DNA of 64,000 nucleotides. Source: Pseudomonadota bacterium (GTDB lineage Bacteria; Myxococcota_A; UBA796; GCA-2862545). Below the pieces are notes generated by a model that was given only the letters and a program-made list of their open reading frames with translations, had not been told where the DNA came from and did no database searches. Location of the stretch: contig CANJMY010000005.1 of NCBI GenBank assembly GCA_947475315.1, forward strand, positions 18,731 to 82,730, in the 5' to 3' direction. Below, piece after piece: positions 37,201-45,591 of the stretch. The position numbers and the translations under genes are program-made. Positions within the stretch are counted from its first letter, which is position 1. Each line of letters starts with the position of its first letter.

Positions 37201-37295
37201 ACGCGCTGACCAACCCGATCTGGGTGGACGTGGACGGGGGCGGGTTCATGCCTGCCGGTCGCCCGGCGTGGCTGATCCCGGCCGCGTCGGAGTAG
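34245..37295 (+). CDS. PHP-domain (CehA/McbA-type) lipoprotein metallohydrolase
   Basis: 1016 aa. Lipoprotein signal ending LSGC (Cys 21), N-terminal beta-rich region, a carboxypeptidase-regulatory-like domain (about 355-500; GTVTGHVFEQGTSEPLSKIDV) and a PHP metal-dependent phosphoesterase domain from about 560 with DFHVHSAPSHDSG, ATDHDYISD, FLAHPRDG and GNSDTHG, supplying the metal-binding His and Asp residues. A C-terminal beta domain follows. ATG 34245 has GAGGA upstream and makes the signal peptide start correctly. The family includes CehA/McbA carbaryl hydrolases; the substrate here is unknown. It could release phosphate or small products taken up through the divergent porin. Confidence 0.87.
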   Translation: MVSIPSRSIASIAVALALSGCDRDVPTGPWARAKVIEQLDDSIGGTKGLARPGDFALENDKFRVNVLSGRTSTGPGLYGGSVVDGDLQWADPALRGGHGLDQFNEMFPTVNMNTPKSGSPPDVFVLKDGKDGGDAVVRVEGPGEPFLSMLSVLWGLVGMPGMWTTTDYTVQPGVPWMKVSTVVTLAGEADIPVVKPVVGDVPPTPISPATGSFDVLGIALSTGVAMGDFWLAGGSVDVFGPGIGFDEDGAVYRKMIAGENTFQQPFEFPFLAAVGDGVSYGIAAADGNLFVPLFTASQTVVIGGGNDGTLPSDKFRFPANTQFSYDRYFFVGDGDVGSIVDQYVEARKVPHGTVTGHVFEQGTSEPLSKIDVFVYKPGDEYPFSQWRTDHRADDGLADGSFGGSLPVGDWELMVHQHGRPTSDRLPIAVREGEESTVQLEALRGGVLTFTVHDQTGEKLPAKVTLFRKDDNTATSNRPDLGDPYIGGQPEWVLFAETGEGEIPLPPGDYYAVASRGLEYEIDRSDDFHIDALQGKHLDLTVDRSIDTSGWVSADFHVHSAPSHDSGVSLPMRVKTMAAEGVEFFAATDHDYISDFAPVIQDLGLENWVQSTPGVETTTIEIGHYLAFPLQKQWLGDVGGAMDWTGKLPEQIIAELRKQGTDAGFDPFVFLAHPRDGLLGGFDQYGFDPFGGAPNADGTPGAMAYSTPLLNSFNPLISDFAPPVSMDGIELFTGKRLDVHRKPTKPEQDGYAADDGTDAFDFMSRTMQEQTDLVNGTYRLSNDLDGNVDDWFTLLNLGYRFTALGNSDTHGTSSIEAGCPRNYVLSETDDPAYLDPQTIADSVRDHHVVASYGPFLRMWINGAEIGSSIESKGKPLQMQIEVQAPSWVAVDRVELYENGTLVQEWAVPDAPSNERFNESFEWTPTKDAWYVAIAMGEKGLDPVFTRVDIPYLPLDEVVISALGGLPAVQSFLSAPIPFPKEYPVYPYALTNPIWVDVDGGGFMPAGRPAWLIPAASE

Positions 37296-37303
37296 GCGCG
37301 GGC

Positions 37304-37338
37304 GGTCGGGCCGGGGCGAACGTCACCCCGGCCTGACC
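37304..37338. terminator. Strong bidirectional hairpin between PHP and prolyl oligopeptidase genes
   Basis: GGTC-G-GGCCGGGG (37304-37316) pairs with CCCCGGCC-T-GACC (37326-37338), 13 pairs with one G-T wobble, loop CGAACGTCA. It lies between the two convergent stops. No T-run on either strand. Confidence 0.55.
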
Positions 37339-37342
37339 CCGC

Positions 37343-39520
37343 TCACTCGGCCTTGAGCCCCAGGTAGTGCGCGAGGAAGCCGAACTTGTCGGAGGCCTCT
37401 TCGATCTGCATGGACACCGGCGTGCTGGCACCGTGTCCGCCACGCGTCTCGATGCGGATCAGCACCGGCGCGTCACCGCCCTGCGCGTGCTGCAGGGACG
37501 CGGCGAACTTGTAGCTGTGCGCGGGCACCACGCGGTCGTCGTGATCGCCCGTGGTGATGAGGGTGGGGGGGTAGACCACGCCGGGATGCGTGTTGTGCAC
37601 CGGCGAGTAGGCGGCGAGCGCCTTGAACATCTCGGGGCTGTCGGCCGACGTGCCGTAGTCAGACGCCCACGCCCAGCCGATCGTCCAGGTGTGGTACTTC
37701 ATCATGTCGAGCACGCCGACGCCGGGCAGCGCCGCGCCGAACAGGTCGGGCCGCTGGGTGAGCACCGCGCCCGTCAGCAGGCCGCCGTTGCTGCGACCAT
37801 GGATGCCCAGCTGGGCCTTGGTGGTCCAGCCCTTGGCGATCAGCCACTCGGCCGCGCCGATGAAGTCGTCGAACACGTTCTGCTTCTCGAACTGGCAGCC
37901 GGCGAGGTGCCAGTCGCGGCCGTACTCGCCGCCGCCGCGAAGGTTCGCGACCGCGTACACGCCGCCCTTCTCCATCCACGCCAGGTTGTCGACGCGGAAC
38001 GCAGGCGTGATCGGGATGTTGAACCCGCCGTAGCCGTACAGCAGGGTGGGCTGCGGCTTGGTGCGGTCCAGATCCTTGCGGTAGGTGAGGAACATCGGGA
38101 TCTCGGTGCCGTCCCGCGAGGGGTAGCGCACCTGGACGGTCTCGAAGTCGTCCGGCGAGAACGGCACCTTGGGCTGCCACACCACCTTGGTCAGGCCGGT
38201 CTGCGTGTCCAGATCGTACACGGTGCCGGGGTGGGTGAAGCTGGTGAAGCTGAAGTAGGCGTCGCGCTCGTCGCCCTCGCCGCTGAAGCCCTCGGCTGAC
38301 CCCAGGCCCGGCAGCGCGACCTGCGACAGGCGCTTGCCCGCGCGGTCGAAGATCACGACCTCGCTGTGCGCGTCGCGCAGGTAGGAGACGACGAAGCGGC
38401 CGCCCAGGTACGCGGGCGCCTCGATCGTCGCGTCCGACTCGGCGATCACCGTCTTGAGGCCCGCGGGCTTCTTGAGATCGATCGAGACCACGCGGCCGCG
38501 CGGAGCGTCCTTGTCCGTGTACAGGTACGCGGTGTCCTTCACCACGGTGAGTACGGTGTAGTCGGCGTCGAAGCCGTCGAGCAGCTTGACCAGCTTGCCG
38601 CCTGCGGCGCCGCCCTTGTTCCCGAGCTTGAGCGTCGCGGTGTCGAAGTAGTAGATGCGGGCCTTGTGCTCGGTGCCCTGGCTCACCGACAGGAACACGC
38701 GCTTGCCGTCTTCGGTGACCGACGCGCCAAAGCCCCACTCGGGCTGGGTCGGGTCCTCGTAGATCAGGACGTCGTCGGACTGCGGCGTGTTCACGCGGTG
38801 GAAGTAGACCTTGTTGTAGGCCAGCGTCTCCTCGAACGCGCCGCTCGCGGGCTCGGGGAAGCGTCCGTAGAAGAAGCCGCTGCCGTCGGGCAGCCAGCTG
38901 GCCCCGGAGAACTTCACCCACTTCAGCTCGTCGGGCAGATCCTGACCGGTCGTCACGTCGCGCACCCGCCACACACGCCAGTCCGATCCGCCGTCCGAGA
39001 CGCTGTACGCGAGGTAGCGGCCGTCCTCGCTCGGCGACCACTCGGCGAGCGAGGTGGTGCCGTCAGAGGACAGCGCCTTGCTGTCGATGAGCACGGTGGC
39101 GGCACCGGTCGGGCCATCCTGCACGAGCAGCTGCGGCTGATCCATGGTGCCGTCGTTGAACGTGTAGAACCAGCGTGTCCCGGCCACCACCGGCGATCCC
39201 CAGCGGGCGAAGGCCCACAGCTCGGTCATGCGCTTCTGGAAGGCGGCGCGCTCCGGCATCGGGTCGATCACGGAGCGGGTGTACTTGTTCTCCGCCGTGA
39301 CCCAAGAGGTGGTCTCTTCGCTGTCGAGGTCCTCAAGCCACGCGTAGGGGTCGGGGACGGTCAAGCCGGACGCGGTGTAGGTGGTGTCGGCGCGGCGGGC
39401 GGGCGGAGACATGGGGCCCCTCGGAGGCGGGGCGGTGAGCCCGGTGGTGGGGGCGGCCAGGGGAGGCGACGCTTTGGCGCACCCGACGGCGAGCAGGACG
39501 GGGAACCACAGGCGACGCAT
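37343..39520 (-). CDS. Prolyl oligopeptidase (S9A family), lipoprotein
   Basis: 725 aa exported serine peptidase cutting after proline in short peptides. Leader MRRLWFPVLLAVGC fits a lipoprotein signal. The beta-propeller (about 70-440) starts at DPYAWLEDLDSEET; the alpha/beta-hydrolase domain has the catalytic Ser in GIHGRSNGG, Asp in GDHDDRVVP and His in RGGHGA, with GGGEYGRDWH before them. ATG 39520 has GGAGG four bases upstream and beats the longer frame. The full triad argues for an active enzyme. Confidence 0.94.
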   Translation of the reverse strand: MRRLWFPVLLAVGCAKASPPLAAPTTGLTAPPPRGPMSPPARRADTTYTASGLTVPDPYAWLEDLDSEETTSWVTAENKYTRSVIDPMPERAAFQKRMTELWAFARWGSPVVAGTRWFYTFNDGTMDQPQLLVQDGPTGAATVLIDSKALSSDGTTSLAEWSPSEDGRYLAYSVSDGGSDWRVWRVRDVTTGQDLPDELKWVKFSGASWLPDGSGFFYGRFPEPASGAFEETLAYNKVYFHRVNTPQSDDVLIYEDPTQPEWGFGASVTEDGKRVFLSVSQGTEHKARIYYFDTATLKLGNKGGAAGGKLVKLLDGFDADYTVLTVVKDTAYLYTDKDAPRGRVVSIDLKKPAGLKTVIAESDATIEAPAYLGGRFVVSYLRDAHSEVVIFDRAGKRLSQVALPGLGSAEGFSGEGDERDAYFSFTSFTHPGTVYDLDTQTGLTKVVWQPKVPFSPDDFETVQVRYPSRDGTEIPMFLTYRKDLDRTKPQPTLLYGYGGFNIPITPAFRVDNLAWMEKGGVYAVANLRGGGEYGRDWHLAGCQFEKQNVFDDFIGAAEWLIAKGWTTKAQLGIHGRSNGGLLTGAVLTQRPDLFGAALPGVGVLDMMKYHTWTIGWAWASDYGTSADSPEMFKALAAYSPVHNTHPGVVYPPTLITTGDHDDRVVPAHSYKFAASLQHAQGGDAPVLIRIETRGGHGASTPVSMQIEEASDKFGFLAHYLGLKAE

Positions 39521-39714
39521 CGGACCTCCGAGCTGGCGACGATAACCGAGCGCGGACGCGGGTCCGAACACGCTCGCGTCGGAATCGGTCGTGCGGCGCT
39601 TGGCTGGCCTGCGCCTAGCGGGCGCGTGGGGCAGCGGACACGAGTTGTCGCTCCCGCTGCAACCCAAGAACACCGCTGCGATCGGTGGATATTGGGGGCG
39701 CGGAGGCTCACCCG

Positions 39715-40377
39715 ATGTTTGCGTCCCCTGAACCGTCCGGCGTCCGTCGCGGCACGCTATGGCTCGCCGCGCTCGTGGTCCCCATGGTGGCCGCCGCCAC
39801 CCTCGTCAGCGCCTACGGCGCGTCCCCAAAGCCCCCTGAGGTTCCCATGACCAGCCCCACCACCAAGTCCGGCTGCGCCATCGACGGCACTTCGCCCTGC
39901 GGCCTGCCCTCCAACGTCGTGATCGACATGAGCCACGCTGCGGTCCAGCGCACCGACGCCGAGTGGCGCTCGCTGCTCACCCCCATCCAGTTCCGGGTCG
40001 CGCGCGAGCAGGGGACGGAGCCGCCGTTCAACAACACCTACTGGGATCACCACGAGGACGGCGTGTACTTCTCGGTGGGCAGCGACACGCCGCTGTTCGA
40101 CAGCCGCGACAAGTTCGAGAGCGGCACCGGCTGGCCGAGCTTCACCCAGCCCATCGATCCGGCCTTTGTCGGAGAGACGCGCGACGTGAGCTACGGCATG
40201 ATCCGGGTCGAGGTCCACAGCAACGTCGACGGCGACCACCTGGGCCATGTCTTCGACGACGGCCCGCGCCCCACGGGCAAGCGCTACTGCATCAACTCGG
40301 CCTCGCTCAAGTTCATGCCCCGCGCCGAGTACGACAAGTGGGTGGCGGCCCACACGCCGTCGGCGACCAAGCCCTGA
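39715..40377 (+). CDS. msrB: Membrane-anchored peptide-methionine (R)-S-oxide reductase
   Basis: 220 aa. An N-terminal membrane anchor ([21 protein letters not shown], about 11-31), a linker, then a complete MsrB domain (about 80-210): [34 protein letters not shown] and the catalytic [11 protein letters not shown]. The two CxxC pairs that bind structural zinc in many MsrBs are absent (VGSDTPLF and [10 protein letters not shown] occupy those places). So it repairs oxidised methionine outside the cytoplasmic membrane with a zinc-free fold. ATG 39715 has GGAGG eight bases upstream. Confidence 0.92.
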   Translation: MFASPEPSGVRRGTLWLAALVVPMVAAATLVSAYGASPKPPEVPMTSPTTKSGCAIDGTSPCGLPSNVVIDMSHAAVQRTDAEWRSLLTPIQFRVAREQGTEPPFNNTYWDHHEDGVYFSVGSDTPLFDSRDKFESGTGWPSFTQPIDPAFVGETRDVSYGMIRVEVHSNVDGDHLGHVFDDGPRPTGKRYCINSASLKFMPRAEYDKWVAAHTPSATKP

Positions 40378-40454
40378 TCACCGGCCACTTCGGGGCCTCC
40401 CGAGGCGGTCAGGGGCCGTGGTTCAGGTTAGGAGGGTAGATCCCTGGAGTCTGT

Positions 40455-41339
40455 GTGCGCACGGTCCTCATCCTGTGCCTGCCCGCCGCCGCATGCGCGC
40501 CGGTGTTCGAGCTCGACACAGAGCCCGCCTGTCCGCGCGACATCCAGGAGCTGGACGGCGGCCTCACGTACCACCTGAGCCAAGGCGCAGACGGCTCTGG
40601 CGCGTTCGACTACGACGCCAGCCGTCCGCTGGAGGCGCACGTCAAGGGCAGCTACGACCTGGCCTCGGGCGCCTTCAATTGGGTGCGCACCTTCACCGAC
40701 GGCTACTGGATCACCGAGGAGAAGGTCGTCGACGGCGCAGGCACCGCCTACACCGACGGCGATCTGGACATCGCGTACACGCGCCAACTCACCGACACCT
40801 CCGGTCCGCAGCCCGCTGAGAAGGTCCGCGAGGTCCGGCTCGCCTGCGCGGTGGAGCGCGACTGGTCGAGCGTAGACGGTGCGCCGGCTCGCTCCGAGCG
40901 CGGCAGCTTCGACGACGCTGGCTACGCCTACACGCTCACGCGCGAGAAGCAGGGCTCGCTGATTGAGACCCAAGGCACCCTGGACCGCGCGTTCACCCGC
41001 ACGGAATCCGAGTCCTGGCGCATCGGCGACGTGCAGGACGAGCGTGAGACCGTGACCACCCCGGACGGCAAGGCGGTGACCACCTACGATCGCCTCGACG
41101 CCGAGTCGCACGAGTACGGAACGCAGAAGCAGCGCGCGGATGGCGTGCGCACCTACGACTTCACGCTCGACACGGTGACGCTGTCCGGCGAGTGGTTCTA
41201 CACCAAGGACCTCAAGGGCAACGGCGACGGTGACGTGCAGTTCACGCCGCTGCACGGAGACCCGTACACCTGTGATGTCGTCTTGAAGAAGGGCGCCTGC
41301 ACCGTGCAGTGCGCTGGCCAAGCCGACGAGGGCTGCTGA
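40455..41339 (+). CDS. Lipoprotein, unknown function
   Basis: 294 aa from GTG 40455. The short leader MRTVLILCLPAAAC ends in Ala-Ala-Ala-Cys. The mature part is polar and beta-rich with many short repeats of charged strands (EKVVDGAGTAYTDGDLDIAYTR; YDRLDAESHEYGTQ) and four more cysteines near the C-terminus. No family recognised. TTAGGA (40428-40433) lies 21 bases before the start. Its TGA overlaps the ATG of yicC by one base. Confidence 0.7.
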   Translation: MRTVLILCLPAAACAPVFELDTEPACPRDIQELDGGLTYHLSQGADGSGAFDYDASRPLEAHVKGSYDLASGAFNWVRTFTDGYWITEEKVVDGAGTAYTDGDLDIAYTRQLTDTSGPQPAEKVREVRLACAVERDWSSVDGAPARSERGSFDDAGYAYTLTREKQGSLIETQGTLDRAFTRTESESWRIGDVQDERETVTTPDGKAVTTYDRLDAESHEYGTQKQRADGVRTYDFTLDTVTLSGEWFYTKDLKGNGDGDVQFTPLHGDPYTCDVVLKKGACTVQCAGQADEGC

Positions 41340-42220
41340 TGGGCGCCGTCCGATCCATGACCGGCTACGGCCGCGGCGAGGCCCGCGCCGGGCGTGTCGG
41401 CGTCACGGTCGAGGTGAAGACGGTGAACCACCGCTTCCTCGACCTGTCGATCAAGCTCCCGCGCGAGTCGGGCAGCTTGGAGGCGATGGTTCAGCGCAAG
41501 GTCCGCGAGGCGATCACGCGCGGGCGTGTGGAGCTGACCGTGCGGCGCGAGGTGGACGGCGGCGCGACCGAGGTCATCGCCGACGCCGCCCTGTTCAACA
41601 CCATCCTCGCCGCGGTGGAGGGGCTGCTCGGCCCGCACGTGCCCGAGGCCCGCACGCTGGCCCTGACGCACGCGCTGGCCCAGCCGGGCGTGCTGTCGAC
41701 GCGCGCAGCAGACGTCGGCGAGGGGGACGACGAGGCCGCGCTGCGGAGCGCGCTGACCACGGCCCTGCACGCCCTGACCGTGATGCGGGAGGTCGAGGGG
41801 CAGGCGCTGCTCGACGATCTGAACGCCAACCTCGACACGATCGAGCGGCACGTCGCCGCCATCCGTGAGGTCGTCGGCGACCTGCGCGAGCGCGCCATGC
41901 GCCGGATCTCCGACCGCGTGCGGGCGCTGGTCGGCGACGCCGTGGACCCGGCGCGCATCGCCCAAGAGGCCGCGCTGCTCGCCGAGAAGGCCGACGTGGC
42001 GGAGGAGCTGACCCGGCTGGCCAGCCACACGTCGCAGCTCCGTACCATGCTGGGCCAGGGCGAGGCGGTCGGCCGCCGCGTCGAGTTCCTGCTTCAAGAG
42101 ATGGGTCGGGAGACCAACACCATCGGCAGCAAGACCGTGGACGCCGCCGTGTCCCGTGACGTCGTCGAGATCAAGGCCCTGCTCGAGCGCCTGCGCGAGC
42201 AGGCGGCCAACGTGGAGTGA
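41339..42220 (+). CDS. yicC: YicC family endoribonuclease
   Basis: 293 aa. The start MTGYGRGEA (after GAVRS), the KTVNHRFLDLSIKLPRE motif and the C-terminal DUF1732 segment RRVEFLLQEMGRETNTIGSKT are diagnostic. The family has been reported to have endoribonuclease activity acting on small RNAs in E. coli. ATG 41339 overlaps the preceding stop; gmk follows directly, the common yicC-gmk order. Confidence 0.94.
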   Translation: MGAVRSMTGYGRGEARAGRVGVTVEVKTVNHRFLDLSIKLPRESGSLEAMVQRKVREAITRGRVELTVRREVDGGATEVIADAALFNTILAAVEGLLGPHVPEARTLALTHALAQPGVLSTRAADVGEGDDEAALRSALTTALHALTVMREVEGQALLDDLNANLDTIERHVAAIREVVGDLRERAMRRISDRVRALVGDAVDPARIAQEAALLAEKADVAEELTRLASHTSQLRTMLGQGEAVGRRVEFLLQEMGRETNTIGSKTVDAAVSRDVVEIKALLERLREQAANVE

Positions 42221-42222
42221 GC

Positions 42223-42867
42223 ATGCTGCATCTGCGAGCTGCCGAGCGCGGCGTGCTGTTCGTCGTCTCTGGGCCTTCGGGCGCCGGCAAGAGCACCCTG
42301 ATCGAGCACCTGCGCGCCCAGATCCCGGACCTGGCGTTCAGCGTGTCGGCGACCACCCGCCCACCGCGGCCGGGCGACGTGGAGGGCAAGACCTACCACT
42401 TCCTCACCGACGATCAGTTCCAGTCGATGATCGCGTCGGGCGCGCTCTACGAGTACGCCAGCGTCTACGGTCGTTGGTACGGCACGCCGCGCGCCGGCGT
42501 GGACGCCATGCTCGCGGCCGGTCGCTCGGTCGTCCTCGACATCGACACGCAGGGGTCGCAGCAGGTCCGCGCGATCACCCAGGACGCCGTCCACGTGTTC
42601 ATCCTCCCCCCGGACGTCGCGACGCTCGCCATGCGCCTGGAGCGCCGCGGCACCGACGCGCCGGAGGTGGTCGCGCGCCGCCTCGCCGACGCCGGGGAGC
42701 AGATCCGCGGCGCCACCACCTACGACTACCTGATCGTCAACGACGACCTGCAGTGCGCCAAGAACGAGATCGAGGCCATCTTTGTGGCCGAGACCGCCCG
42801 CCTGTCCAGGCGCGCCAACGCGTTGCAGCGGGTCATCTCCGACCTGGACCATCTCCCCAGGCCCTGA
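42223..42867 (+). CDS. gmk: Guanylate kinase
   Basis: Converts GMP to GDP with ATP. 214 aa: P-loop VVSGPSGAGKSTL, SVSATTRPPRPGDVEGKTYHF (GMP site), ALYEYASVYGRWYGTP, DIDTQGSQQVR, lid IFILPP-type segment and NDDLQ ending, all conserved. Start: GGAG (42214-42217) is five bases before ATG 42223; the GTG at 42217 overlapping the yicC stop is the alternative (216 aa). rpoZ, often next to gmk, is absent here. Confidence 0.95.
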   Translation: MLHLRAAERGVLFVVSGPSGAGKSTLIEHLRAQIPDLAFSVSATTRPPRPGDVEGKTYHFLTDDQFQSMIASGALYEYASVYGRWYGTPRAGVDAMLAAGRSVVLDIDTQGSQQVRAITQDAVHVFILPPDVATLAMRLERRGTDAPEVVARRLADAGEQIRGATTYDYLIVNDDLQCAKNEIEAIFVAETARLSRRANALQRVISDLDHLPRP

Positions 42868-42904
42868 TCCTTGTGCGATAAAGAACTCCCTGAGGCCCCC
42901 ACGG

Positions 42905-45064
42905 ATGTCGACCAGCATCTCCGACATCGTCGAGCGCATCGCCACTTACTCGCCAGACGCGGACGTCTCGGCGGTCATGCAGGCGTACCTGATCGCGGCC
43001 AACGCGCACCAGGGGCAGTACCGCAACTCCGGTGAGCCGTACCTGTCCCACCCGCTGGAGGTCGCGCGCATCCTCGCCGACATGCGCATGGACGTGGACA
43101 CCATCGCCACGGCGTTGCTGCACGACGCGCTGGAAGACAGCCCGATCACCAAGGCCGAGATGACCGCCCAGGTTGGGCCGGTGATCGCGGAGCTGGTCGA
43201 TGGCGTCACCAAGATCGGCAAGCTCAAGTTCCGCAGCAAGGAAGAGCTCCACGCCGAGAACTTCCGCAAGATGATGATGGCGATGAGCCGTGATCTGCGG
43301 GTCATCCTGGTCAAGCTGGCCGACCGCCTGCACAACATGCGCACGCTCGACGGCCACAAGCAGGAGAAGCAGGAGAAGATCGCGCGCGAGACGCTGGAGG
43401 TCTACGCCCCGATCGCCAACCGGCTCGGCCTGATCTCCATCAAGGCCGAGCTGGAGGACCTCTGCCTGAGCGTGCTCGACCCCGAGGCGCACGCGGCCAT
43501 CGTGACCTTCCTGGAGAGCACGTCGGAGGATCGCAACGCGTACATCGCGCGCGTGGTGAAGGAGCTTGCCGCCGATCTCGCCTCGCGCGGGATCATGGGG
43601 ACGGTGAGCGGTCGGGCCAAGGCCACCTACAGCATCTACTCGAAGATGAAGTCCAACGGCCTGGACGCCAACGCGGTGCAGGACCTGCTGGCCTTCCGCC
43701 TGATCGTGCCCGATGAGGTCGCCTGCTACACCATGTTGGGCTTCGTGCACTCGAAGTACCCGCCGGTGCCCGGCCGAATCAAGGACTACATCGCGCGGCC
43801 CAAGACCAACGGGTACCGCTCGCTCCACACCACGGTGGTGGGCCCGGAGAACAAGCGCGTCGAGATCCAGATCCGCACGGCCGAGATGCACCGCATCGCC
43901 GAGGAGGGCATCGCCGCGCACTGGCGCTACAAGGAGGGCCACCTCGCGCTGGCGCCGAGCGACGTCGTCGAGATCGCGCGCATCCGTGAGGCGTTCGAGG
44001 GCGCGCACGACTCGGGCGACGCCAGCGACTTCATGGAGTCGGTGAAGGTCTCGTTCTACGCGGACGAGGTGTTTGTCTTCACGCCCACCGGCGAGGTGAA
44101 GAAGTTCCCGCTCGGCGCCACGCCGCTGGACTTCGCGTACGCCGTCCACTCCGACGTCGGCGCGCACTGCACCGGCGCCAAGGTCAACGGCAAGATGGTG
44201 CCGCTCGACTACCGGATGCAGTCGGGCGACGCGCTCGAGATCCTGACGCACCCGAGCCAGCGCCCGCGCCGTGACTGGCTGGAGATCGCGCACACCGCGC
44301 GCGCCATCCAGAAGATCCGCCGCTTCCTCCACCAAGAGGAGGAGCAGTCCGCGCTCCGCATGGGCAAGGAGATATTGGAGGCCGAGCTTCAGCGCGTCGG
44401 CTGGACCTGGGACAAGGCCAGCGCCACCGACGAGTACGACGCCTACCTCAAGCGCCGCGGCATCAAGAACGTCGAGAGCCTGTTCGGCGAGCTCGCGCAT
44501 GGCCACCAGAGCCCCGGCGACGTCGCGCGCGGCATCCTTCCCGAGGCCGTCTGGTACAGCAAGAACGAGGAGAGCCGTCGCAACCGCATCACCGGCCTGC
44601 TCCAGCGCTTCGTCCGCAAGAGCCGCAGCCCCGTACTCATCACCGGAGAGGACGGCCTGCTCGTCAGCTACGCCGGCTGCTGCAACCCGCTCCCCGGCGA
44701 GGACGTCGTCGGCTTCATCACGCGCGGGCGCGGCATCACCGTACACCGCGCCGACTGTGAGCAGCTGCTCAAGCTCGAAGAGGACCGTCGCGTCCCGGTC
44801 GAGTGGGACCTCACGTCGTCGACCCGTCACAGCCACTCGCTCACCATCTCGTGCGAGGACCGCCCCGGCATCCTCGCCGCGATCACCAAGGTCTGCGAAG
44901 TGCAGAAGGTCAACATCGAGCGCGCTGAGGCCCGGTCGGGGCCGGGCACCGGCGGCACCGTCATCCTCCAGGTCGCGGTGAAGGACCTGTCCGAGCTGAC
45001 CAAGGTCATCCGCAACCTCGAGAAGATCCCCGAGGTCACTCACGTTTCCCGCGGCACCCGCTAG
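42905..45064 (+). CDS. rel: Bifunctional (p)ppGpp synthetase/hydrolase, RelA/SpoT family
   Basis: 719 aa, makes and degrades the stringent-response alarmone. The hydrolase HD domain is intact (LLHDALEDS near residue 72, RLHNMRTL), the synthetase domain has RIKDYIARPKTNGYRSLHT, then TGS (FVFTPTGEVKKFPLGATPLDFAYAVHSDVG) and a C-terminal ACT domain (SCEDRPGILAAITKVC). The RxKD signature and the intact HD residues place it with bifunctional Rsh enzymes. ATG 42905 has GAGG upstream; the frame extends into gmk without meaning. Confidence 0.95.
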   Translation: MSTSISDIVERIATYSPDADVSAVMQAYLIAANAHQGQYRNSGEPYLSHPLEVARILADMRMDVDTIATALLHDALEDSPITKAEMTAQVGPVIAELVDGVTKIGKLKFRSKEELHAENFRKMMMAMSRDLRVILVKLADRLHNMRTLDGHKQEKQEKIARETLEVYAPIANRLGLISIKAELEDLCLSVLDPEAHAAIVTFLESTSEDRNAYIARVVKELAADLASRGIMGTVSGRAKATYSIYSKMKSNGLDANAVQDLLAFRLIVPDEVACYTMLGFVHSKYPPVPGRIKDYIARPKTNGYRSLHTTVVGPENKRVEIQIRTAEMHRIAEEGIAAHWRYKEGHLALAPSDVVEIARIREAFEGAHDSGDASDFMESVKVSFYADEVFVFTPTGEVKKFPLGATPLDFAYAVHSDVGAHCTGAKVNGKMVPLDYRMQSGDALEILTHPSQRPRRDWLEIAHTARAIQKIRRFLHQEEEQSALRMGKEILEAELQRVGWTWDKASATDEYDAYLKRRGIKNVESLFGELAHGHQSPGDVARGILPEAVWYSKNEESRRNRITGLLQRFVRKSRSPVLITGEDGLLVSYAGCCNPLPGEDVVGFITRGRGITVHRADCEQLLKLEEDRRVPVEWDLTSSTRHSHSLTISCEDRPGILAAITKVCEVQKVNIERAEARSGPGTGGTVILQVAVKDLSELTKVIRNLEKIPEVTHVSRGTR

Positions 45065-45073
45065 GAGCCCCTC

Positions 45074-45544
45074 ATGCGCCTCTCCCTGATCTCCTTGGCC
45101 GCGCTCGCGGTCGCGTGCGGTAACCCGGACAAGTTCGCGGACGACACGGACGCGGTGTGCGGCGGCAACCCGCCCACGTTCACCACGGTGGACTTCGCCG
45201 ATCTGGGCACGGCGACGATCGGCGGATCGGACAAGCGCGTCATGCAGATCAGCGTGGAGGCCACGGACCCGGACGGCGATCTGACCAGCTACAAGGCGCG
45301 CATCTGGCACGACACCCTCCCTGACGGCAAGCTCGGCGACGAGCCGGATTCGTCGGTTCCGGCGACGATCAGCGACGTCGCGTGTGGCGTGGACTCGGCG
45401 ACGGTGGGGGCTGTGCTCCCGTTGGGCGGCAACATCCCGATGGGCACGCAGGTGGAGTTTGGGATCGTGGTCGAGGACGCGCTTGGTCACGCCTCGAACG
45501 GCGGCGAGCCGGTGATCGCCGTGTGGGAGACCCCCGCGGAGTGA
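45074..45544 (+). CDS. Small lipoprotein, unknown function
   Basis: 156 aa with leader MRLSLISLAALAVACG, again Ala at the -3 position of the lipobox. The mature protein is acidic and has three further Cys (AVCGG, VACG and the lipid Cys apart) and a cadherin- or PKD-like strand pattern (ISVEATDPDGDLTSYKARIW). No family assignment. It begins 9 bases after rel and may be read with it. Confidence 0.68.
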   Translation: MRLSLISLAALAVACGNPDKFADDTDAVCGGNPPTFTTVDFADLGTATIGGSDKRVMQISVEATDPDGDLTSYKARIWHDTLPDGKLGDEPDSSVPATISDVACGVDSATVGAVLPLGGNIPMGTQVEFGIVVEDALGHASNGGEPVIAVWETPAE

Positions 45545-45591
45545 GCGGTCCGGCTTGACCCGGCGCGCGTCCCGGGCGAATCAGGCCGACC

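Noticed and set aside
42833..45490. An 885-codon minus-strand frame opposite rel
   Set aside because: rel shows all its domains in the other direction; the antisense frame is compositionally odd and matches nothing.
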